Shown one piece after another: positions 32,404 through 43,344 of a stretch of 64,000 nt of DNA (within the stretch, counting starts at the first letter, position 1; every line of letters starts with the position of its first letter). Source of the DNA: Linum tenue (lineage: Eukaryota > Streptophyta > Magnoliopsida > Malpighiales > Linaceae); contig CAMGYJ010000009.1 in NCBI GenBank assembly GCA_946122785.1, positions 23,781,633-23,845,632 on the forward strand. Reading direction: 5' to 3'. Position numbers and translations under genes: made by a program. Below the pieces are notes generated by a model that worked only from the letters and a program-made list of their open reading frames with translations, made no database searches and was not told the DNA's origin.

Positions 32404-33654
32404 ATGGCCAGCCTAGGATCAGCTTTCAGCCGATTCCTTTCTCTATTCATTCTCCTCCTCCACCTCGGCTGCTTCGTTTTCCTCCCCAGAGACCGAGATC
32501 CCTCCTCCCACCACCCTCCACCCACCTCAAGGAAGCGCAAAACCACTTCACCCCTCGCCGGCGACCACTCCCCTCCGCCGGCGACCCGCCTGAGACAATC
32601 CACCACCGCCACCAAAGCCCTCGTCTCCTCCTGGTCATACATCAAACGCGTATTCTCCTGCAAACCCACTAATCCCCTGCCTCCGCCTCCCCCACTTTCC
32701 CCTGCCCTAACCTCCGCCAGATCGTCCCAGAAATCAATCGTCTCCATGATCGCTCCCGACCAAATCATCAATTCGTTCCCGGAAGAAGACGGTGCGACAA
32801 ATCCTCCTCTCCCGCCGCAAGAATCGGACATCTCCACCGCCGACCATCATTTCCCGCTCCGAAACGACATCTTCCCCTGCACCGCCTGCGGCGAGATTCT
32901 CCCCAAGCCGGGCCTCCTCGAGCAGCACCTCGCCGTCAAGCACGCCGTCTCCGAGCTCCGGGACGGCGACTCCGGGAACAACATCGTCCGGATCATATTC
33001 AAGGCCGGGTGGTCTTGCAAGGAGAAAACCCCTGAAATCCGCCGGATCCTCAAGATCCACAACAGCCCCAAGATCCTGACCCGGTTCGAGGAGTACAGGG
33101 AGTTGGTCAAATCCAAGGCCTCCAAAATCGGAGGAGAAGGGCGGAGGAGGGACGAGCGATGCATAGCCGACGGGAACGAGCTGCTGAGGTTCCACTGCGC
33201 GACTTTCGTCTGCGATTTGGGGCTAAACGGCGGGTTCGGGTTCGGGTCGGGTTTCAGCAGCAGCAGCAGCCTCTGCAACCAGCAGTACTGCAGCGTATGC
33301 GGGATAATCAAGTCCGGATTCTCGCCGAAGATGGACGGGATATCGACGCTTTCCACCAGCTGGCGGGCGCACGCGGCGATTCCGGAGGAGATCGAGGAGG
33401 AGTTCCAGTTCATGAATGTGAAGCGGGCGATGCTGGTCTGCCGGGTCATCGCGGGCCGGGTCGGGTCGGAGATGGAGGAGGAGGAGGAGGAGGTGGACAA
33501 GGATGGCGGCGGGTTCGATTCCTTGATGGGGAGAGCAGTCGGCGGCGGGGATGATGGTGGTGGGCTCCATCATGCCAAGCTGGACGAAGAGGAGCTGTTG
33601 GTTTTTAATCCGAAGGCTGTGCTTCCTTGCTTTGTGATTGTATATACCGTGTGA
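32404..33654 (+). CDS. C2H2 zinc-finger protein with PARP-like C-terminal region
   Basis: A single-exon frame of 416 residues. Residues 8-27 are hydrophobic (FLSLFILLLHLGCFVFL), a possible signal anchor. Residues 30-110 are Ser/Pro/basic and low complexity. A C2H2 finger occupies 159-180 (CTACGEIL...HLAVKH, CX2CX12HX4H). The downstream region (GDSGNNIVRIIF, WSCKEKTPEIRRILKIHN, later CGIIKSGFSPK and NPKAVLPCFVIVY) matches the plant single-finger family whose C-terminus is often compared with a PARP catalytic fold. An acidic/Gly insert lies near 360-395. Codon third positions are GC-rich compared with the flanking TEs. Probably nuclear and regulatory, but the hydrophobic start leaves localisation open. 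Confidence 0.85.
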   Translation: MASLGSAFSRFLSLFILLLHLGCFVFLPRDRDPSSHHPPPTSRKRKTTSPLAGDHSPPPATRLRQSTTATKALVSSWSYIKRVFSCKPTNPLPPPPPLSPALTSARSSQKSIVSMIAPDQIINSFPEEDGATNPPLPPQESDISTADHHFPLRNDIFPCTACGEILPKPGLLEQHLAVKHAVSELRDGDSGNNIVRIIFKAGWSCKEKTPEIRRILKIHNSPKILTRFEEYRELVKSKASKIGGEGRRRDERCIADGNELLRFHCATFVCDLGLNGGFGFGSGFSSSSSLCNQQYCSVCGIIKSGFSPKMDGISTLSTSWRAHAAIPEEIEEEFQFMNVKRAMLVCRVIAGRVGSEMEEEEEEVDKDGGGFDSLMGRAVGGGDDGGGLHHAKLDEEELLVFNPKAVLPCFVIVYTV

Positions 33655-35187
33655 GCGTGAGAACGGCTGTATGCTATGATTTTTTGTGCTGTTATTTATT
33701 TTTATTATTTAGTTTATTTTTTATTTGGCTTAATGATGATGCTTTGTTGGACATGTTGAGTTGAGAGACAGGAGGGATGGGCTTTGTTTGGCTTTTTTGG
33801 GTTAAATTATTACGGGGGAGGGCCCAAAAGTGGTCACTTTGTATAATGCCTTCTATAAGTGAGTGAGTCGAATGTCACTATTGTTGTGATTATAGTGTGT
33901 GTGTGTGTTTTTTTTTTTTTATAGGATTGTTGTGATTTCATTATAGTGTTGACTGTTGAATTAGGAGTTGGCATGCTCATCTTTTTTTGCGTTGGTTTGC
34001 TGCTTTTTCTTATAGCCCTTTCGGTTCCAGGCTGTGAGTTTGCGATAAATTATAGTGGATAATGTATTGCGTATTGTTAGTGATTGTGATTATGACTAGA
34101 AACTAAACTAACAATAATCTAAGCAGTGGTGTTTGACGATGTGAAAGAATAAGTCGAGAAATTGACAACACCTACTTGACTGCTTTAGACTAGAGGCAGC
34201 CGGAATTAGTGAATTTTTTTAGATTATAGTGGAGTATTTAGAGATTTGTGACTTGAACCATATCGAGTGCACTTACAACATCATTGATAAAGACGGAGAT
34301 GGAACAAGTAATTTCACTTAGGTAATGTGTATTTGTAAATGGACAATAGTTGATGGATCATGGATGGTTTACTGGCATTACGAGCTTTGTTTCATTTATT
34401 TTTTCTTTCTTCTTCCTTTTCATAGTTTCTTTCGGTTCTGTTTGGTAACCTGGTTCTTGCCTCTTGAGCCTTTTCCCTGTTTATTGTTTCTTTCTGCTTT
34501 GCTTTTCATTAATAAAATCGCCATTATAAAAAAAAACAAGAGATCATTTTTAAGTCAGATATGGAGATGACATATGACAACGTCAAATAAATGATTACTT
34601 TATTTTAAGTTGCATTGAATTTATAAGTGAAGTAACCCGATTGTATACCCTTTTAGCCCGCGTAATCCATATACATCGAGTTTAATAATACAAAATTCAA
34701 ACCGACAAAATGAATTGTGTGTTTTCATTTCATGACCTGCATAAACATATACTGCAGAGAAATAGTGGATACAGTATTGGATGAGAGGGGGGAAAACATA
34801 GGACGAAACTTAAAAAACTCCAATACACAAATATGTAAGGCACATTCCTATTAGCAGAGGTACCGTCCTTCTTTATATTTGCAAATAATTGAAGTTTTTC
34901 CAATAATTGAACTATTCAAAAATTTAAGGACCCTATTTTACCAATTTGATTTTGCTCTAGAGCCAATATCCAAGTGTGCAGTGTGATTGACTTGACTGTA
35001 TACGTAATATAATGGACAAAGAAATACAAAACTACTGTAGGATTGGAAGGACAACATAATGTATGCGTTGCAAAATTGAATTGACTAAGCTAAATCTAGG
35101 TTTCTTGTTGTGTGATTGATGATGGAGAGACTTTGGCTGGAACGTATGGTGTGGGCTGACCGAGGTGGATTTGAGAGAAGAGAGGAG
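33655..35187. other. intergenic, 3' region of C2H2 and F-box genes
   Basis: The 3' ends of the C2H2 (+) and F-box (-) genes face each other. A short GT/T-run lies at about 33896-33921. No other gene or mobile element recognised. Confidence 0.5.
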
Positions 35188-37731
35188 TCAGAGGAGCTGC
35201 TGAGTGACTCTGATGGAAACAATTTCTCCTCCAGTTCCAGCTCTCATCACGTAGAACTTTGAAAGAAGGCCTGAAAGATGTGCAAAAGTAGATAAATCTG
35301 TGAATAAGCGAACCAATGATGGGAAATGAATTGAAATGAAATGTGAGCCAAAAAATTGGAAGCAATTAGTGTTCTTCAGTTCTTAGTACTGCTACTGCTA
35401 CTGCTACCTTGATTGGCTTGTAAGTTGGTGCTAATTGCAACGGCATGGAAAGTGATCATAGCTTTCGGCTGGAAATCGTTCTGTCGTCCAGCCCAGAGTT
35501 TGAGATTGAACACATCTGGAGAGAAGGCCATTTGAGTTATCTATTGGCAATCCAGCATTCACAAATAGCAACACCAAAATTTCCCTTTCTTCCAGGGTTC
35601 TTGGCATGGTGCTTTCAGGTCTTACACATCATTACTCCATTTTCTTGCGAGGTTATGCGTAAGAAGAAGAATATAGGGGGCCGCATTTACCTGCTGTTGG
35701 GTGGTCAGTGATGTGCTTGAGGTCCATAATTGTAGCAGAGGCTGCCTTCGCTGGTCCTTTGAGTTTATGGGATCCTATTTGCTCATACTCCCAACTGCAG
35801 TTCTGGTATTCCTCACTCAGAAACAATTCTATATGCCTCGCATCAAGTGCCTGCATTGTTCCTGCATACATGAAATTCCAATCTTCTGTCAAACCGGGTT
35901 TGCAGCAGACTCTCTCATTCCGTAATTCGGACCATTATTGACAGTATTTAACCCAAACGATTGTATAGAGGCTAAGTAATGATAGTCGCAATGAGAAGAA
36001 TCCACTCCCAGATAAAATATCAGCAGTTTTACTTTTAATCTGAGCGAGATGAATGCATATGTGACCTGGTCTAATGTTAACAGAATGCAGCAATTGAACT
36101 TTGTATTGTCGGAACCATATTCCAATAGAGTAGAGCAACCTGACTGACTCACCCTCGCAAGTATCAAGTTCGCAAACAGGGCAACGAACAAGCTGCAGAT
36201 CTGACAAAATACCATCAATCAATCAAGCATGAGATGAGACTTCGAAATTGGTTCAATGATAGGTTAATATCATCAGGACAAGGCCAATCAGTTCTAGGAT
36301 TTTCTTACCTGCTATCCAGATTCCTGTTCTGAGGCCGCTTAGCAAACAGGCTCCTGCTGATCCCAACATGTTCTGGAGCGATTCACGTTTCATGATCTTC
36401 AATGGTAAGGTCAGTCTCTGGCTAAGGATTACTGATGGTGATTCTAGGAAGAAGGCACCGATCCTCATCCAGTCTGATTTACAGGTACACAGAAGAACGA
36501 ACGAACACATTAACTGACCGATTTCTCAAATCGAAACCATGATTTCATTAGAAGAAGGCGCCAGAATTTCGTTGGAAAGAAAGAGAGATATTCACCAAGA
36601 TGTTTCTCCTTGTCACGGAACGCGTAAGAATGGCTTCCGTCTGTAATAACAGCAGAAAAAATTCAATGGAGCGGCAGTGGAATCAGGAACAGAATGACGC
36701 ATATGCAACTTGATCGACAATCTTACTATCACAGTGAAGGAAATCCAGAAGAGGAGGGAGGAACATTTAACGATTGGCAACCACAGAAGCTGAAAATTGA
36801 ATCGGAGTAGCAAGAAACTTACCGATCGCCGATGCGTAGAGCTGAATCCATTTGAATTCCGTACGATCTGGAGCTGGAACTTGAAGATGGCTCAAGCAAG
36901 CAAACTTCCACACGCAGTCTTGCATAATCACGCCGTGGAACCATCGGCAGGTTAAAGCGAGCTTCACCAGAGATTTACCGTCCAGAAACTTGGCGATCTC
37001 GGTCCACACATCCAATTCGTAACTGCTTGAGTTCACCGAAAATTTCAAAAAGAAAATCAATAGGATGGATAAATCATCACAGAGATCGTATTGAATACCA
37101 GAAATCAGTGGGATCGAACGATTTGAATTACCGACGCAGATGATAAGCTAAGATCACAATCGAAAAAAATTGAAGAAATAGGCCGGAGCTCAGATATGAA
37201 TTCAGTTTCTACTTTCTAGGTTCAACTGGAGAGCATTCAGTTTAAACATAGCCTTCCACTGCAGAGTGAGACAAGCAGCAACGCAAATCCAGAGTAGCAG
37301 GTACTCTACTTGAATTCGGATTTTAATTCTTCTTTTTCTTAGCATCCAAACAGCGCTTAAACAAACAAATGCAGATGCACAACCACACGAAATCCGCAGA
37401 GCCGATTCAAAACCAGATAAAAGGAAACTGATGTTTGGAGCTCTAAAACTTAGCTTCGAACGCGCAGGGAAGAAACAGTTGAAAAGCATATATGTAAATG
37501 AAACACTGATCAAAAGCTCGATGAGTAGCCATTGATGAATTTTGAAATCGAAGTGTCTTTCCAGAAATTCGCTGAGCGAGGGAGATATAGCGCAGAGAAG
37601 AGAGCTTACAAGTTGAAGGAGCGAGGAGAAGATTTGTGACTGAGACGAGGAGATTTGCAGCTGCAGATGGATCGCTCTCTGCGCAGTCGCTTCCTGGTGC
37701 TCCCTGTTGAGAATGAATTCCCTGTAACCAT
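35188..37731 (-). CDS. F-box protein, eight exons (At3g61730/RMF-like)
   Basis: Minus-strand exons: 37610-37731, 36823-37022, 36596-36640, 36309-36473, 36153-36200, 35691-35861, 35408-35515, 35188-35270. All have GT-AG borders and phases close to 313 residues. The N-terminus is basic (MVTGNSFSTGSTRKRLRRER). Residues 42-80 form the F-box (ELDVWTEIAKFLDGKSLVKL, then LTCRWFHGVI). Next come KWIQLYASAIDGSHSY, WMRIGAFFLESP, a small Cys pair (LQLVRCPVCELDTCEG), ALDARHIELFLSEEYQ and the end GGEIVSIRVTQQLL. The order matches, from memory, the family of Arabidopsis At3g61730, an SCF E3 ligase substrate adaptor. Expected partner: SKP1/ASK through the F-box. The start has a TATA box about 100 bp upstream. 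No lesions seen. Confidence 0.9.
37068..37093. repeat. 26-bp direct repeat, copy A (F-box intron 1)
   Basis: GATAAATCATCACAGAGATC followed by GTATTG is perfectly repeated at 38004-38029. This copy lies in intron 1, 46 bp from exon 2. Confidence 0.9.
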
Positions 37732-37831
37732 TTTCTCTCTGATTTCTGCTGCTTGGAAATTTTTTCGTTCTCGTTTGGAAGGGTGAACTTGGTGGGGAAA
37801 TGGTCAAAGGCTCAGTCAAGTGTGATTGCCG

Positions 37832-37841
37832 ATTTATATAG
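37832..37841 (-). promoter_or_regulatory. TATA box of the F-box gene
   Basis: The minus strand reads CCCTATATAAATCGG about 105 bp upstream of the ATG at 37731, a normal plant core-promoter position. Confidence 0.65.
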
Positions 37842-38003
37842 GGGGCGCGAAAACTCCTCTGGTTCAAATCGCGTGTGGCGATTGGAAAAGACAATGGGGC
37901 CCTCGCTAAGAGCTTCCCCCTTTCTTCGCAAGGGATGAATTTCTCAAGTCCAACAGAAACGGCTTTTTCCTTCTGTTTTTCAAATACATTTCGACTTAAT
38001 ACT

Positions 38004-38029
38004 GATAAATCATCACAGAGATCGTATTG
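38004..38029. repeat. 26-bp direct repeat, copy B (LINE junction)
   Basis: Perfect second copy of 37068-37093. It sits exactly at the junction where the minus-strand LINE fragment begins. Confidence 0.9.
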
Positions 38030-39055
38030 TCCCGGTCGTCACCCACTCGTGAAAGAGTCCATCTGAGATCCGACTACGAACTCTTAGCCACCGTCCGACC
38101 ATACGAACAATCTTGTTCCCGATCTCTTGTGGGGAGGAATCAACATCTCTAAAAATTCTATTGTTTCTCTCCAACCAGATGAACCAAAGTACTGCATGGG
38201 GCAACAACTTAATGCATTCACTAAACCGTTGAACACACCACAAGCCTCGCCAAGCAATGAGGAAATCACGAGTGGAAGGAGGGTAAGGGCCATGAAGATC
38301 AAATCCCTTTCTGAAGCTTTCCCAAATCGTAACCGCAAATGGGCATAAGAAGAAGATATGTGAGATCGACTCCTCATGGCATTTGCAAAGAATGCACCAA
38401 TTCGGAAGAATCATCCCTCTTCTTTTCAAGTTGTCCAAAGTAGAAATATTTTCATGATAGACCATCCACATGAAGCAACAGATCTTTGAGGGCACGACAG
38501 GAATCCAAACTAACTTGAAAGGAAAAGCAACGTCACCCCCAAAGTTATTCTCAATAAGGTTTGCAGTGAACGAATGTACCGAAAAGACCTCAAAGGACTC
38601 CAAAGGCCACACCAAGCGTGCAGGTCCTGTGGTAATCCATAGTTGCGGAAGATCACTCAAAGTTTGCATCAATAGGACACGTTCTGCTTCAGCGCCTCGC
38701 CTAAGAGAGACAGAGAGAGGAATCTCCCAAGACCTATCAACCATAGAAAACACGTCAGAAACAAAAGCATCCAAGGATTGGGCAACTGACCCAACCCTTG
38801 GAAAATCACTCACCAAAAGTTTCCCAGGAACCCAAGAATCATGCCAAAGAGATACCCCATAACCCCCACTAGGATCGACATAGGCAACCTTCCAAAAGTA
38901 AGAGCTTTCGTTAACTATTGCCCGCCACAAAGAACAACCGTATGTACCCAAATTCCAACATGGTCTCCACTCGGACCTACCCTGACCACACTTTGCAACA
39001 ATCAACCTCCTCCACCACGAATTTCTCTCAACTCCAAATCTCCAATAGAGGTGGA
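38030..39055 (-). mobile_element. LINE fragment (RT zinc-binding region)
   Basis: A minus-strand frame of about 330 codons begins WRFGVERNSWWRRLIVAKCG (about 39050). It continues with YFWKVAYVDPSGGYGVSLW and FPFKLVWIPVVPSKICCFMW, then NWCILCKCHEESISHIFFLC (a CX2C...HX4C zinc finger) and IWLERNNRIF. This is the ORF2 region downstream of reverse transcriptase in plant LINEs. No RNase H, poly-A or TSD is visible, and the 3' side ends at the 26-bp direct repeat. The frame is open but only a fragment. Confidence 0.85.
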
Positions 39056-39061
39056 GATTTA

Positions 39062-39894
39062 ACCACTAATATTATTGTATCAGAATAAATTTTATTCAAA
39101 CATTACAAAACCTTTAACCACTCCACTAAGCAATAACTTACTAACAAAAAGATGCAGGTAAATCCTACATAATGCTAATATCAAGCCAAAAACCTTATTA
39201 CTATTAGTAAATTACGTTCTTGAATTATTTTTTATGAGTGTTGGTAAGAAGAGGAAGTATTATACCCTAAATAAATTGTTTTTATTTATCTGCTTGTTTA
39301 TTTTTTAAAGTTTATATTTCCAAGTAAATGGATTCGTCAACTACGTATTTAATTAAACTAAAACAGATTTGTATTAATAAAAAATGAAATATTAACAAAA
39401 TATTTAAATATAATCTTTAGATTGATCTAATTACCAAGATAATATTGTAAAATTCATGCTAGATAGGGAAAAAACAACTAGAGATGCAAGCATGCCCAAT
39501 AGGGATATTAATTGGACGGGTTTCTATAAACCATCATATCTCCATTTCCAATTATTCAAATTCATACACACATATAGCTATATGAGGGAATATTTTACAA
39601 CAGCATCTCCATACTCGCGGCTCTCATATACCCCGTCGGTAACATGACTCGTATAACATATTATTTTACCTAGAAATTCTTCAATTTTAATACTAAACAG
39701 ATATAATAAATCATGAAAAAAGCAAGAACACAACCGTTATTTATATAAATTCAAAAGTACACAAGACAAAGTACAATACTATATAATTCATTCTTATCCG
39801 CCTTCGACACATATACTAAATAATAAATAAACAACATAATCTTGCTACAAAGGAAAGAAGTAAAAGAGTGAAGGACAAATTGAGGAAGGAATAC
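39062..39894. other. AT-rich intergenic region
   Basis: No gene, RNA or clear repeat identified. Confidence 0.5.
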
Positions 39895-40161
39895 GGGGTC
39901 GTTTGGATGAGGAATTCTAATGGATCAATCTGACACAATTGTCTCGTTTTGAGTCAATTGTGCTAGATTGATCCGTTTGGCAGCAGAAAATTTGGATGAA
40001 GCAATTTGGCTGGAGAATTCTGAATTGACTCATTTTGAGCCAATTACAATTGTCTGGGTGGGGGCAGGAAATCTGAATTGACTCGTTTTAAATGACTCGT
40101 TTTGTAAAATGAAACAATTGGTCAAATTATCTCGTTTTACAATTGATCCATCCAAATGACC
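39895..40161. mobile_element. MITE with GGTCGTTTGGATGA termini
   Basis: The left end GGTCGTTTGGATGAGGAATT and right end AATTGATCCATCCAAATGACC are imperfect inverted repeats. The interior is rich in TTGACTCGTTTTGAGTCAATT palindromes. About 267 bp, non-coding. The TSD is not clear, so the superfamily is left open. Confidence 0.65.
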
Positions 40162-43100
40162 TACATGATTTGGGTAGCCATTCAATTGTATTTTATATTT
40201 AATTCTTTTTGAATTGTCCTTCCTGCCATTGCCACGTTAGTCTCTGATCACCATATTTTTTATATGTAAAAAATATCTTTAATGGACCTAGGTATGGATA
40301 CGAAGAGAGAGGCTAAATCAAATTCGCATCATCACATCAAATTTTTACGTATTTAGACCTACCCGTCCTATATTCAATCACTGTGATAATTTCTTGCTTT
40401 GGTTATGGTTGAGGGCGGTCCACATTCGTGGTTTGATTATCTGGTTAATTACATGGTTGATCACCGATATTACAAAAAAAACTTTCATGTTAGGTCACTA
40501 GAAATATTTAAATTTAATTTTCGTCACTTAAATTAGTTAAATGGTTCAAGTTTGGCCACTCTCCGTCCAACTCCGTTAAATTTGTCTGATGTGGTAGTCA
40601 ACCTTCAAAGTTGACCGTTAACTCAGTGACATGACAATTAAAAAAATAATAAATAAAATAAATTTTAATCTTCTAATCATTTCCAACTCATTTTCACAAT
40701 AAAGTAAAATAAATAAAACAAAAAAATTATGTTACATCCCACCTTTTTAAGACATGTAAAAGACATTTCTACCCCGGGGTATATTTAAAAAAAATTATTC
40801 ATAAACACACTTAAAATAAATACACCAAACTTTAATAATTTGAAGTCTCAATGACAAGCCCTAAACATGTGGGCAAAACTCCAAATCATATTCTTAAAAG
40901 AATCAAACGACCAGAATCTCCAGTTCTTAACTTTCAACCACAAAGTCCAAATAACTTAAAAGTTTTGCCCAACGCTTACTCTGATGCTTGGTCCGCCATG
41001 CTTTAACGACGCTGATGTTGAGCCCCTCTAACCTGTTGCCCACGAACTATCTGATCTTGATCTCCTCCTCTACGATCTGGTGAGTGAGTTGGGGTCTGTC
41101 TACGCCATTACTTAAACTTGAACCACTTACGGATTATTACCTTAAGTGTTCCTCAAACAATAAATTAGTGGAAGTTGATTATACTTTCGCCCTTTAAACT
41201 TTAACTCTTAAAACGTGGGATTTACTCTTAACCCCACTCTCAAAAACTTTAAAACTTTGACCGACACTGGGATCCCCCACTAGCTAGTCCGGTTGCCCAA
41301 CTCATACGTATGAGAGCCCATGCAGGCTTACATAAACTTAAACTTAGTTAGGGGAGTCGCAACAATTCCCTAACATCTTATACTTATCATGGTGGCTCTT
41401 CACCATGATCCTCAAGAGCATAACTGCTGCTCATCTTAAAAGTCTTAAGAGCATAACTGCTGCTCATCTCAAAATCTCATATGGGCAACGGACTGGCGCT
41501 AGCGACTAAAAATTCTTAAAACTTTACACCTTCCTTGAAGGTGTTGTACTCCTTAAAAGTAACTTACTGGTAATTAAATACATGTCATCAACTGTATGAC
41601 TGGAAACATAACTTACACGTAATATCATGCATCACGTAAACATACATAAGCATATATGACACGTAGTAGCAAATCTCAAACGAAATTACCGTAAGGTAAA
41701 TACTTGGAAATATGTAAGGCGTAGATTTTACCCCCTTTACGCTCACCTCTTGTGGCGATTACTTAGTTCCCTTGATGTGGAACCCTTACTCCGATTGCTA
41801 CCTTAAACCTATAATTTAAACGTATATCCTTTTAGTCGATACTGCTCAATTTATCACCTTTAACTCACTAAAAACTATCCTCCTTAAATCTATAATTTTA
41901 TAATATCAAAACGTCATTCTAGATTCTTGTAAAATTATCAAATGGGTCAGGAGCCTTCTTTTACTATTTTAGTTAAATAAAACCGTCCTTAGTTTAATTT
42001 TTATAAATATTAAATCACCTCTTAAAATCTCCAAATTTATTATGAGTAACCTTATTGCACCCTAGTTACGTATAAAATTATCAAACATATCGAAGTCGCT
42101 TATACAGTATTTTAATTTTCTAAAACCGATGTTCTACGAATTTGTAGAATTATAAATACAGCTCATAAAATTCTCCAATTATTATCCAGTCATCGAAATA
42201 ATATTCTCTAATTTATAAAATTATCAAATCATAAAAATATTCACTGAAACGCGTCGGAAGTAAACATGTCCATAGGAAAATACTACTTTCGGTCAATTGT
42301 CAAAATTTGAAACGTAGGAGACCAATCTGCTCATACTAAAAACATGGGGGACTAATCTAGATATTTTCTCGCAGACAGGTACCTGCACGTTTCAGCTCAC
42401 GTCTCAAACTTTCGTAGCTCCGTTCTCCCTCGTCTAACGTCGAAATTCGATTTCGTCAAAACGGTGACGATCCTGGGATCGTCCTCTTCACGATGGTACC
42501 AAGGTTTTGAAGTTTGGTCGAGTTCGACCACGCCGGAGCCTCTGTCGAAGTTACGACCATTATATACATGGGTTTGAGTTAGTTTTGATCGAAATCAAAT
42601 ACGGAGATCGATTGGGATGAGTACTCACCCTCAAAGCAAGCCTAGGGTAGATACGAGCTGTTGAACCACAGTTTATCGCTTAGATCATCCTTTGATCACC
42701 TCGTACTGTTGTCGCCGCAGCTACGACGCAACAACCATAGTTAGCTAATTATGTAGCTTCGAGGCTTGAAAAGGGTTTGGGATTCATAGCTCTTACCTAC
42801 TGGTCTCGAGAACATTCTTTAAAACATAAAAAGTGACTACGCTTTATTGTCACTACTGTACATTATTTTGTCGTTTTGTGGCAAATGCTAAAGGCCTTTT
42901 GGTGAACCTCTACGGCGGGCGTCCTCCCACGGCACACATGCGTCGTCTCTTTCGGACCAGCCCACCTCTGTCTATGACACTCAGCCATGCTTTCCGTAAC
43001 TAAAAATTCGTTTCCTCCCTGTTGCCTGGCCCGATCCCAAACGAGCTTCCCATAGCCTCTGCCACGTCTCATCAGTTGCAGATAAGCATGCTTTCCCATA

Positions 43101-43296
43101 TCACAATCTCAACCACAAAATCTACATTGGCACGCCACCCCTTCAATTATCTCCCATCGGCCCATCCCCTTACTACTTTGATTTGCTTCTAAACATTGCA
43201 ACCTCTGCAAACCTACTCAACCACTTCGCCGCCCATTCTTTTCTACATCGGCAAAGAATAAGAGGAAGGAAGGAGGAGGAGAACAAAAACCCTCCC

Positions 43297-43298
<2 letters not shown>

Positions 43299-43338
<40 letters not shown>
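43299..43338 (+). repeat. CT microsatellite
   Basis: A run of about twenty CT dinucleotides just upstream of an ATG (43343), as is common in plant 5' UTRs. Confidence 0.9.

Positions 43339-43342
<4 letters not shown>

Positions 43343-43344
<2 letters not shown>

Noticed and set aside
32734..33573. Long antisense ORFs over the C2H2 gene
   Set aside because: GC-rich codon use on the sense strand opens the antisense frames; no family match.
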